13,898 nucleotides of DNA, taken from Oehlia diaphana (Eukaryota; Glomeromycota; Glomeromycetes; Glomerales; Glomeraceae). The stretch is from positions 1-13,898 of the forward strand of contig QZLH01000331.1 in NCBI GenBank assembly GCA_003833135.1, read 5' to 3'. Below are positions 1 through 7,773 of this stretch, piece by piece. The translations under genes were made by a program, and so were the position numbers. The notes under the pieces were generated by a model. That model saw only the letters and a list, made by a program, of their open reading frames with translations, was not told the DNA's origin and did no database searches. Position 1 is the stretch's first letter; each line of letters opens with the position of its first letter.

Positions 1-282
1 ACATTATTTTCAAACTTGGATAGTTTCTTTTATGATATTTTCTGGACTTGCATCAGTTTTATTATTTTTATTATTTTAATAACTGAAATCATTAATTATT
101 AATCGTTTTTCATGAATGGAACCACCATGATAACTCTTTATATTAATATTAATTTCATTCAATATTTTATTATTTTTCTCTTGTTGAGCAAAAGCTGTTG
201 ACTAAAGTCAAAATTCAGCCTTTTTATACATTTTAATGTTTCACTAAAACTATTGTAATACTAAATTATTGTGATACTATAA

Positions 283-397
283 ACTATTCTACAATATTCT
301 ACAATATTCTACAATAATAAACTATTTATAAATAAACTATAAATAACTAAACTATAAATAATTAAACTATAAATATAAATAACTAATTATAAATAAA
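283..397. repeat. AT-rich short tandem repeats
   Basis: ACAATATTCT is repeated head to tail at 291–316 (with a partial copy before it). It is followed by irregular copies of TAAACTATAAATA up to about 397. The rest of 1–600 is AT-rich with no supportable gene. Confidence 0.6.
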
Positions 398-726
398 TCT
401 TGTGTAACCATAATACTATTTCCTCCAATTATCCCAGTTAAATATTTTTTTATCGGTTAAATAATTATCCTTATTCCGTTCGGTCCTTAATTCATCCAGT
501 CACATGATTATCCTGATCTCAAGGGTTACAGCGTAACTGATAAGATTAATGAATAAATAAATGATTACAACTGACCAGCCAATCAAATTTAAGTGCTAGT
601 TCAGTTATGATTAAAGATGATCATCAGTCCTAAAAGACCGTGGTCCTACGATCCTATACTATAAAAAGATAGACTGGTCTGTCTTAGTGTAGGACTGTGG
701 TCTTTCAGTTCTGTATCACATATAAT

Positions 727-782
727 AAGACCGTCGGTCTTTTTAAGGACCACAGTCTTTTTAAGACCGATCAGTCTTTTTT
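727..782. repeat. Three tandem 18-bp units, each a small palindrome
   Basis: Units at 727–744, 745–762 and 763–782 follow the pattern AAGACCGnnnGTCTTTTT. The first, AAGACCGTCGGTCTT, is an almost perfect inverted repeat; the others are imperfect. They form the inner edge of the left subterminal array of the surrounding element and could be protein-binding sites for its transposase (inference). Confidence 0.6.
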
Positions 783-915
783 CTTTTTTTTTGCAAATAA
801 AAAATTTTTTTCCCTGAACTTTATTAGAAAATCATTTTCAGTTTAATTCTAGTTATATTTATGCAAAAATATTTTTTTGTAATCATGATATTGTGTTTCA
901 GTTTTTTTACGAAGT

Positions 916-939
916 TTTTCGAAACTATAGTTTCGAAAA
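916..939. repeat. Perfect 24-bp palindrome
   Basis: The left half TTTTCGAAACTA is followed directly by its exact reverse complement TAGTTTCGAAAA with no spacer. It lies inside the 602–1559 element, just before the long hairpin. Each half carries one TTCGAA site. Confidence 0.8.
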
Positions 940-960
940 TTTAAAGTTTTGAGGCAAAAA

Positions 961-1258
961 AAACTTTAAAACGCAATATCTCGTCATCCAGTGATTATAA
1001 AAAGATGTAGCTACTACCATTCAAATCATCTTAATGAGACGTGTTGAATGATATTAAAATCATGATTCTAGAATTGATAAAAAAAATTACATCAGCAAAC
1101 CTAATTGATAACAAATTTAATAATTACCGGCTATCTATCGATTCTAAAAATATGATTTAGACACCATTCGACGTGTCTCATTGAGATGATTTGAATGGTG
1201 GTAGTTTCATCCTTTTATGATCATTGGATAATGAGATATTCTGCTTAAACACTTTTTC
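961..1258. repeat. Long imperfect hairpin, ~118-bp arms
   Basis: The left arm (961–1078) and right arm (1137–about 1258) are inverted copies with about 58 nt between them. The best-matched core is CCATTCAAATCATCTTAATG (1018–1037) against its counterpart at about 1180–1198; agreement continues through ATCTCGTCATCCAGTGATTA on the left. Differences are mostly transitions. A transcript would fold into a long stem-loop. Confidence 0.65.
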
Positions 1259-1406
1259 AGAGTTTGTGTTTGACAAGCAACTCTACAAGTAGGGAGAAAT
1301 GATTGTCGTTATTAATTGGTTAGGAATTGGGTGATCTTTATGTTATTTTATAAAGACCTTAATCAGATTAATGGATTTATTTAATATAAAAATCATTTAT
1401 TATATA

Positions 1407-1545
1407 AAGACCGGTAAGAGGACTGGTCAGTTCTCAGGACCGGTCCTACTGCGCCATAAAAAAATGCAAGACTGCGGTCTGATCCTACAAGTTCCAGGAC
1501 TGACTGGTTCAGGACTGAGTAGGACTGGTAGGACTGATGACCATC
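1407..1545. repeat. GGACT/GACCGGTC-rich subterminal array
   Basis: This stretch repeats GGACT many times (for example AGGACTGAGTAGGACTGGTA at 1511–1530) and contains GGACCGGTCC, a perfect 10-bp palindrome, at 1437–1446. It mirrors the array at 625–782 at the other end of the element. Its GC content is well above the surrounding DNA. Confidence 0.55.
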
Positions 1546-1559
1546 CTTAGTTATGATCG

Positions 1560-2142
1560 ATATTGTTTATTTAGAAATAAAAAACCCAGCGTCGATCATT
1601 ATTAAAAAATATTAAATAAATTTCTGAACATGATTTTTTTTCAATTTTCTGTTTGTTTAGATTCTTGAGCAATATTTAGTAAAATTTTTTCATATATTGA
1701 TAAGTTATTTATATAGGTCTAACGCTATGAAGACTATTAATTTTAGGTTATACAGAGCTAAAATCAAAATTTTTACCTCATTTCTTATTATAAAAATTGT
1801 GTCAATCTTATCTGGATTGCCAATTAAACACAATATATCACGTGATAGGATGCATCTGAATTTTAAATGCAAATTTTAACTTTATAAGTAAAATTATAAG
1901 TATAAAGCGATAAAAATTAATAGTAAAATTTATTATCAGTAAAATCATAAGCAATAAAATTAATAAAATTCTACTAAATTTAAGTATCAAATTACTGTAT
2001 TTAATTTAAGTTATTTGCTTAAATTTAAGTATTAAATTTAGCTATTGTATTAAATTGAACATGTATTTAAATTTTAAATTCGCTATTTATTCTTCTATCA
2101 ATTTTATTTAAACTTAAGCTATTAATTTATTAAAGTTTATTT
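1560..2142. other. AT-rich spacer, no gene seen
   Basis: An open frame of 60 codons at 1697–1879 is AT-driven and has no recognisable motif. TATCACGTGATA (1836–1847) is a perfect palindrome centred on CACGTG. The remainder is TTAAATTTAAG-like low-complexity sequence. Confidence 0.5.
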
Positions 2143-2382
2143 ATTTAAATAGGACCCGCTTACTTTTAATAAAAGTTTCCAGAAAAAATTTTAAATTTAC
2201 TAGTAATTTTACCTTACTTCAATTTTTAATATTAAATTTAAAAGAAAAAAATCATAATAATGCAGTGTAACATTTTCTTTTTTAGATATAATTTATTTAT
2301 TTATAGTAGGATCATTAAAATTTTTTTCTTAGTAATTTTACCTTGTGACTTTTATTATAAGTAAGCAGAGTTCTATTTAAAT
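2143..2382. mobile_element. Small MITE-like element, ~240 bp
   Basis: ATTTAAATAGGACCCGCTTA at 2143–2162, continuing to 2175, is an imperfect inverted copy of 2382–2349 (ATTTAAATAGAACTCTGCTT on the minus strand). The arms agree at most positions with a one-base gap. TAGTAATTTTACCTT is also present twice as a direct repeat inside. The AT-rich ends make the exact borders and target duplication uncertain. Confidence 0.4.
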
Positions 2383-2640
2383 ATAAAAATATAAATTGTA
2401 AAGTTTATTTTTTAAAGTTAATTTATTTTAAATAAATTTAATTTTCCACTGTAAGTGATAAAGCATAAATATGGTCATGTGAATCATGTAATATTTTATC
2501 AATAATTGAATGATCAATTAAACTTTTTTTAACTTCATAGACTTTTTCTTACACTTTCGTCCTCTTCCATTTTTACACCTTCATTTTCACACTTTTGTGA
2601 TTTCATCTTCTCTTTTTCCCAATCTTTTTCCTCTTCCCTC
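2383..2640. other. AT-rich spacer with pyrimidine-rich tract
   Basis: No gene is visible. From about 2545 to 2660 the plus strand is strongly pyrimidine-rich (TTTCGTCCTCTTCCATTTTT and similar), leading into the run of splice-acceptor-like motifs after 2640. Confidence 0.45.
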
Positions 2641-3670
2641 TCTTTTATCTTTTTTAGATGACTTCTCAGTTCTTTGGACATGATAGTATTTCTTATAAGT
2701 TTCATAAAATTTTTTATTTTCTTTATTTTGGTTTTTATTATTTTGTTGCATTATTCATATAATTCTTTAAATACAATATATAAATTACAATACTTTTTTA
2801 TTTTATTCATGTAAAAAAAAAAATTACGCTTTCAGTTATCTTATAAAAAATGGCTACTAAGTTTTTTTTTCCTTTTTTCCTTTTTTTTAAACAGTTGGTT
2901 TTTTGCGTGTAGGAACTTTGGTGTGGAAGTTTCTTTAATTTTTCAAATTTTATCTTAACGAAATATTTTATTAACATTTTTGTTATTTTTTTCTTATATC
3001 TAAAACACCCATTTCAAAGGGACTTAATTTAAAGGTAATATCCAAAATTATTTCTTTATGTAACAAAACATTAACTAACATTTCGTGTTTGCATTTTGTA
3101 GCTTAGATGACTTTAGATGGATGTTGATTTCAGTAGGTGGGTTTTTTTTCTAACACTATTATTTCAACAAAATATTGCTAACAGTTTGTTCTTTCATTTT
3201 TTTAGACAGTTAGTTCTTTAGGATATGCGATTTAAGAAAATTTTATCTTAATTATTTATTTTTCAATGAAACATTTGCTAATGTTTCATTATTTTTCTTT
3301 TTTCTTTAGAGATCCAGTTGGAATTTATTTAAAAAATTTTATTAAAAAATGTTTCTAACATTTTTAACTTTTTTTAGAAAATTAACCAATTTTGGATTAT
3401 GAAACGGAATCATAAGTTTCCAATGCGAAACTTAAAAAAAATGTTTTATTTACTTTTTTATATTTTTTAATTAGTAAGAATTTCTCTTTTTTAATTTTTT
3501 TTTTAAAAAAAAAAGATATGTTTTATTAACACTTCTCTATTTACTTTTTGTAGGATTCAGTTTAGACTAATAGGATGCTGAATTTTATATGGATTATTGC
3601 AAAACTTATTTTTAATATTTTTAAAAGAAAGTTTTTATTAACACTTTTTTACTTTTTTGTAGAGACTTTA
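2640..3670 (+). repeat. Irregular array of 3'-splice-site-like motifs
   Basis: Eight times the plus strand shows a T-rich tract ending in TAG: 2655–2657, 2910–2912, 3099–3101, 3203–3205, 3307–3309, 3375–3377, 3551–3553 and 3660–3662. At least five of them are preceded by TAACA/CTAAC-like branch motifs. Spacing is irregular but includes 104, 104 and 109. Similar words follow several of them (AGTTCTTTGGA, AGTTCTTTAGGAT, CAGTTTAGACTAATAGGAT). No reading frame joins them, so this may be a diverged tandem repeat or a wrecked multi-exon gene. Confidence 0.35.
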
Positions 3671-3860
3671 GTCACTTTATTTTATTTATATTATTTTTCT
3701 TATATTTTATTTTATATAAATATCCTTAAATTTTTCTTGAATTAAAGTTTAAAAGTGTATGAGGTTAGATTTGTATAAGTTAAAGATTAACATATTAAAC
3801 TATCAATAAACTCTTGTATTAAAAATAAACTGTGAAAAACCCTACTACAAAAAAATATTA

Positions 3861-4131
3861 TTATAATTTGTCTCCTTTTCCTTCACAACCTTCTTGCAAT
3901 GCAAACTCTTCTAAAGTAACAGGGTAACTGGATTTATGGATTTTCTGAATATCCTTTGAAGTGGATTTTAAATCTTGTATTTGAACTTTCTGTATTGCTT
4001 AACAGTTTAGCTTCTTCGTTTTAGGGTATTTTTTTGAATAACGATCAATTCTTTGTTGACTTACACTGATCTTTGGGTAAAGTTGGGGTATGCGATTTTG
4101 TAAATATATCAATCACTTTACTTTTATTAGT
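3861..4131 (-). pseudogene. Coding remnant of unknown family, two exons and a stop codon
   Basis: Not recognised. On the minus strand an open frame runs from about 4131 (an in-frame TAA lies at 4134–4132) to 4065. A GTAAGT donor starts at 4064 and a TTAAG acceptor ends at 3998, giving a 67-nt intron with a branch-like CTAAAC. The frame resumes at 3997 and ends with TAA at 3863–3861. Splicing joins TTACCCAAAGATCAGT to CAATACAG in frame. The product, about 65 residues, has normal amino-acid mix, including QIQDLKSTSKDIQKIHKSSY and TLEEFALQEGCEGKGDKL near the C-terminus. Without splicing, the same frame meets a stop. No ATG or convincing upstream exon was found; upstream frames towards 4300 are broken. 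It could be the last exons of a gene whose front is lost, or a decayed member of a repeated family. Confidence 0.4.
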
Positions 4132-4134
4132 TTA

Positions 4135-4870
4135 GGTTTCTTTATTGTATGAGTTGTAAAGCTACTCTTATATTTTTTATTTATTTTCAAATTATTTTGT
4201 TATAATTTGTTCGATTGTTTTGTATTTTGATTTGATTTAATAAAAGATAAATTCAAAAGACTGTTTGACAATAAAAATGAACTGTGTGATTGTGTTTTAT
4301 TTTGTGTGTTGTATTTTTGTGTATCCAACTGATATAAACTACATAAAGCTATTATCTCCCTAACATGTAGTTCGTGTGGTTATAGTTTGACAAAGTCTGA
4401 GACAGACCTGTTAACAATGGAAATAAAAATAATAATTATAAATAATAATATTTAAGTTTGAAGATATAATAGTATGATACAATTTTAAGTTTGGTACTAT
4501 TATATCATAAGAACCTCAGATATTCATGTGATAATCTTAATGCAATAATAGTATAATTAAAAAATGACAATAATAAATTAAATGATATTAATCATATTAT
4601 GATAATAACTTATTAATTGGCAATAGAACTTTTAAAATCTGATGCCAATTTTAATGACTGATGACTAGGGTTAATGTAGTTTAAAAACTTCTTTTAATAA
4701 AAAATTAATAAATAGTACTTTTTAGTTTAGATATGTAAAAAATATTAAAGATTTTTGAGCATAATTTCAGCCAACTTGGATCATGATATTTGAAACTAAT
4801 ATAAACCACTACTGTTCATATGAAATTCAATTTCTATTAAAATATAAAGAATATTGTATATTTGTATATA
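4135..4870. other. AT-rich spacer, possible unassigned exon scraps
   Basis: The minus strand at about 4405–4355 has an AACAG acceptor-like end followed by a short open stretch (about 18 codons), which may be an upstream piece of the 3861–4131 remnant, but no consistent gene model could be built. The rest is AT-rich with no feature seen. Confidence 0.3.
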
Positions 4871-4960
4871 TAGAGTACAGTCATCTCGGAAAGTATTGCA
4901 TGATCACTTACAAATGGAGGTCATAATTATTCGGCTACTATGATTATTCTAACATCCAAT

Positions 4961-5367
4961 GATCTGAATTTGATAAATAAAGGCTCATTGGATTTGTCAC
5001 ATCAAGACGAGTCATATGTTAGTTGTGTCATATCTTTAGGATCAATAAATGCCAAGATATACCTTAAAACATTCTTTACTTGAAAATTTTTCAGAATTCT
5101 GAATTTCACAAAATCAGGAATATTTCACCATTCAATGGTCCGATTTTGATGATCAAAGGCTCATTAGATTTGTCTCATCAAAAGGTGTCGAATGATGACC
5201 AGATCATATGTATAACATCAGCATATCCCGAGTTAATATTCAAAACGTCCAAAATATGTTTTAATACACACATTAACATATATTGATTCTAGAGTCATGT
5301 GCCAAGGACCATTCAACTCTTCTTGATGAGACGAATCCAATGAGCCTTTGATCATCAAATTTGGATC
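4961..5367. repeat. Three copies of an ~87-bp repeat, two direct and one inverted
   Basis: Copy A (4961–5047, plus), copy B (about 5139–5225, plus) and copy C (5367–5281, minus) share the core GGCTCATTGGATTTGTC and then (A)CATCAAGACGAGT, with small changes. A and C match along nearly the whole length and end in ATCAATA, forming a long imperfect hairpin. B diverges in its last third. All lie within the Tc1/mariner-type element. Short open frames across these copies share residues only because the DNA is repeated. Confidence 0.65.
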
Positions 5368-5485
5368 ACTGGGTGTCAAGTTAATCACAAGTGGCAAAAT
5401 AATTATAACCTTCATATTAAGCCAAAAATCAGCTAAAATTAGATAAAATTGCAATTACTGATTTACCAACAAATTTATTTAATTT

Positions 5486-5700
5486 AAACCAAGTAAAGAA
5501 CAATTAGAAACGATCCAATATATTGCCCAGAAGCATGACCCCCTCCCAAGAACTGTAGGTGAACTTAAAGCTGTACTAAAGGAAAAATAAAAATTTAAAT
5601 AGTTCTGTTTTTGAAAAGGCTGCCACCCTGGAATTGTGAAAATTGATATAGTATGGGAAGCAAACTAGATATAAATTTTTTATTAATACATATACTAGTG
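5486..5700 (+). pseudogene. Tc1/mariner transposase C-terminal remnant
   Basis: From 5486 the plus strand reads 34 codons to a TAA at 5588–5590. They include IQYIAQKHDPLPRTVGELKA followed by VLKEK, which resembles the segment after the last catalytic acid in Tc1-type DDE transposases, where a proline-rich turn leads to a helix and an 'EEW'-like motif. The next bases keep coding character with further stops, including VFEKAATLEL and YGKQTRYKF, the latter like the 'KGG.T.Y' end of such transposases. The catalytic core is absent; the sequence before 5480 is repeats. It lies inside the 4878–5766 element with TA flanks and CAGTC ends, which supports the assignment. No function is expected. Confidence 0.5.
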
Positions 5701-5816
5701 GAAAAATACGAATATTTTTATTTTTGACTTTATTTTCAAATCGTGCGATACTTTCCGAGGTGACTGTACATAGATAAAATATATAGTATAAAATCCAAAC
5801 CCTAGCAATCAACTTA

Positions 5817-5965
5817 TTCTAACCCTAACTAACACTAATTCTAACCTAATATAACCCTAATACTAAACCTAAACCTAACACTAATCCTAATACTAACCTT
5901 AACCTTAACTCTAACTCTAAACCTACTTTAAACTTAACCTTAATCCTAATTCTATCTATATATCC
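5817..5965. repeat. Degenerate telomere-like CTAACC repeat
   Basis: About 150 bp consist of variants of CTAACC, CCTAA and CTTAAC, with AACCCTAA intact at 5821–5828 and again near 5852. The plus strand carries the C-rich strand of a TTAGGG-type repeat, the telomere unit of most fungi. The tract starts about 50 bp after the Tc1/mariner-type element and is internal, with a gene several kb beyond. A long open frame on the minus strand here is only the translation of the repeat. Confidence 0.6.
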
Positions 5966-6050
5966 TAATAATATAATTAAAATTCGATTGGGATTCCAAA
6001 TGGATCCAATTGATCGGCTCAAAATCAATTTTGTAATTTGTAAATATGGA

Positions 6051-6077
6051 TTGGATTGAGGTGTTGACTCAATCCAA
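6051..6077. repeat. 10-bp-stem hairpin
   Basis: TTGGATTGAG and CTCAATCCAA flank a seven-base loop (GTGTTGA). Nothing nearby identifies it as a terminator or transposon end. Confidence 0.5.
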
Positions 6078-6116
6078 CTTAATTGAATTTGTAAATGCAC
6101 CCATTGAAGTTGAGAG

Positions 6117-6500
6117 ATTGGATTTATTGGCTGAGGTCGAGCTGAAGTTGAGATTTTAACCCTTTTCAATTCTTGATCGTATCGGATTGACCAAAAAAAT
6201 GTATGAGTCAGATCATAGTTACAATTGGGCACAGTTTTTTGTTATATTATTCATAATATGTTGAGCAAAAACACGCAGACGTGTTGTTTATTATAAATCG
6301 ATCTGGGTGAACACCAATTTAATTTTTGTAAGGGTGTAATTTACGATAAATCCGATCTGGTCTAGAATTGAACAGGGCTATTGATTGGCTGAGTTCGAGC
6401 TGAAGTTGAGATTGATGGGCTGAGTTTGAGAAGTTGAGAGATTGATTGGCTGAGTTCGAGCTAAAATTAAGAGATTGATTGGCTGAGTTCAAGCTGATTG
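6117..6500 (+). repeat. Minisatellite, ~31–33 bp unit
   Basis: Four adjoining copies of ATTGATTGGCTGAGTTCGAG plus about 12 more bases lie at 6380–6410, 6411–6440, 6441–6473 and 6474–6500. A diverged outlying copy lies at 6117–6155. Between them, ATAAATCGATCTGG (about 6293) recurs as ATAAATCCGATCTGG (about 6345). No coding frame is preserved through the copies. Confidence 0.6.
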
Positions 6501-6584
6501 AATTTAGAAGAATTTTTGGTTTTTACACATCTTCGTGTAATAGAACTTAAACTTCAAATTTTGTGAATCTATGCCGAAAATACC

Positions 6585-6707
6585 ATGAGTTGGTTACAGG
6601 ATATTTGGAAAATATTGGAACTATCACATATTTGCACAATATTTGATGTTGGGGATGTGGGGGCGGATTTTAAGTGGAAAAAAATTCCTGATGTAAGAAC
6701 ATTCTGA
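6585..6707 (+). CDS. Small open frame, 40 aa, possible exon fragment
   Basis: ATG at 6585 opens 40 codons ending in TGA at 6705–6707. The product has a non-repetitive, coding-like mix, including SWLQDIWKILELSHI and DVGDVGADFKWKKIPD. An in-frame stop lies at 6564. A splice-donor-like GTAAGA follows the IPD codons, and TTACAG upstream resembles an acceptor, so it could be an internal exon of a lost gene. No family was recognised and no partner exons were found. Confidence 0.25.
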   Translation: MSWLQDIWKILELSHICTIFDVGDVGADFKWKKIPDVRTF

Positions 6708-7306
6708 AAATTATTTCACAAAAATTAAAAAATGATGCCAATAATGAAAAACGTGAATATGATATATGTACGGAAATAACATGAAATAAAAGAGCCGGAA
6801 AATATTTTTTATAAGGGCTCGCTGTATACACTCTCGATATGATCCTATTACTGATTACACCAGTAATATAATATTACACAGTGGACCTTCAATCCATCTT
6901 ACCTTCTCTTATTAATTACCGTCTTCCCTCAATGTATGGGTTAAACAGAGATGTAGTAGATGAAGAGGCGTCCTTGATGCATGAAGAGTGTGCAGGCTGT
7001 GGTCTTTAATAGAATTAGACTGTTAACATAAATATACTTGTATGTTTTTATGCATAGAAATTTACAAACACCTTTACCATCTTACACACATTTAAATAAT
7101 ACTGAAGATTTAATGGGATATCAAAATATAAAATATAATAATGATAAACAACAATTTTACAGTTTCATATTTTCGTATTGTATTGTTTTATTATAAGAAT
7201 CATCATCAATTTTTACGTTTTCACGTTTATTAATTGATACACATTTTAAATATAAAAATAAAAGAAATCTTTTAATACTGTAAGCAATAATCGGTCTTAC
7301 GTGTTA
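6708..7306. other. Intergenic spacer
   Basis: AT-rich with no supportable gene. An 8-bp-stem hairpin TATTACTG/CAGTAATA lies at 6846–6868. Confidence 0.4.
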
Positions 7307-7447
7307 CGAATTTACCGTATATTGCGCGTCATATTACTCCTTATGCAAGGTATCCCCCAAAAAAAGTTCCGATTTTCTATTGATCTTATTAGTAATTAAA
7401 GAATCTTTTAAATTCATAATAATAGTCGATACAATATACGGTATTCG
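7307..7447. mobile_element. Small inverted-repeat element, ~141 bp
   Basis: TACCGTATATTG (7313–7324) and CAATATACGGTA (7432–7443) are exact inverted copies; CGAAT outside the left and TTCG outside the right extend the match. The interior is non-coding. The size and ends suggest a MITE, but no target duplication is evident. Confidence 0.35.
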
Positions 7448-7715
7448 ATGATTATACCACAACCATACTTTTTCAGAAAGCTGAATGGCTATTCCTATTA
7501 CTAATCTGGGAATGCAAAGTTCAAAGAAAATTCGGATTTATCATTAAATTCTTTCTACCGTTTATTAATAATAGTAAGCGTTGATCTTATTTACATTTTA
7601 TTAAAATTTATACAGTAATTAAGTAAAATAATAAAAATAATAATGCTAAAATGTAATATGCACATACTTTTATTTTAATTTTATCCCTTCATATTATAAA
7701 GCGACCTCCTATCTG
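7448..7715. other. Spacer downstream of the kinase gene
   Basis: AT-rich sequence containing the presumed 3' UTR end of the kinase gene. No other feature seen. Confidence 0.4.
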
Positions 7716-7740
7716 TTTATTGTCATCATTTTTTTTTATT
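7716..7740 (-). terminator. Candidate polyadenylation signals of the kinase gene
   Basis: Two AATAAA hexamers lie on the minus strand shortly after the stop codon, at 7740–7735 and 7721–7716. The spacing (about 33 and 52 nt after the stop) suits a short fungal 3' UTR. AATAAA is common by chance in sequence this AT-rich. Confidence 0.35.
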
Positions 7741-7773
7741 ATCTAGCTCTTTTTCTTTATCGGGAACATTTCA

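Larger units (their letters stand above)
602..1559. mobile_element. Non-coding element with 28-nt terminal inverted repeats
   Basis: TTATGATTAAAGATGATCAT at 605–624 (matching on to 632) is an inverted copy of 1556–1529; 23 of 28 positions match and the five differences are all transitions. Both ends lead into arrays rich in AGTCC, GGACT and GACCGGTC (625–782 and about 1407–1540). The interior holds a palindrome and a long hairpin and no open frame. No clear target-site duplication was found, so superfamily is open; arrays of subterminal repeats are seen in hAT, Mutator and other DNA transposons. Confidence 0.55.
4878..5766. mobile_element. Tc1/mariner-type non-autonomous element, 889 bp
   Basis: The two ends are inverted copies: CAGTCATCTCGGAAAGTATT at 4878–4897 (the match continues to 4905) and CAGTCACCTCGGAAAGTATC on the minus strand at 5766–5747 (continuing to 5739). 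That is 24 of 28 matches, all differences being C/T. The dinucleotide TA lies directly outside both ends (4876–4877 and 5767–5768), as expected for Tc1/mariner insertion. Inside are three copies of an ~87-bp repeat and a transposase C-terminal remnant, so it is an internally rearranged deletion derivative that would need a transposase supplied elsewhere. Confidence 0.72.

Noticed and set aside
727..782. CRISPR array
   Set aside because: The repeated units are directly abutting without unique spacers and the genome is eukaryotic.
1697..1879. 60-codon open frame
   Set aside because: AT-driven composition, no motif, no splice or neighbour support.
5080..5454. Two overlapping open frames (68 and 73 codons) on opposite strands
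   Set aside because: They share residues only because both cross copies of the same ~87-bp repeat in opposite orientation.
5576..5812. 78-codon open frame on the minus strand
   Set aside because: It runs across the right terminal repeat of the Tc1/mariner-type element and antisense to the transposase remnant.
5846..6232. 128-codon open frame on the minus strand
   Set aside because: Its last third is a leucine/glycine run created by the telomere-like repeat and the rest covers repeat DNA; composition is not protein-like.
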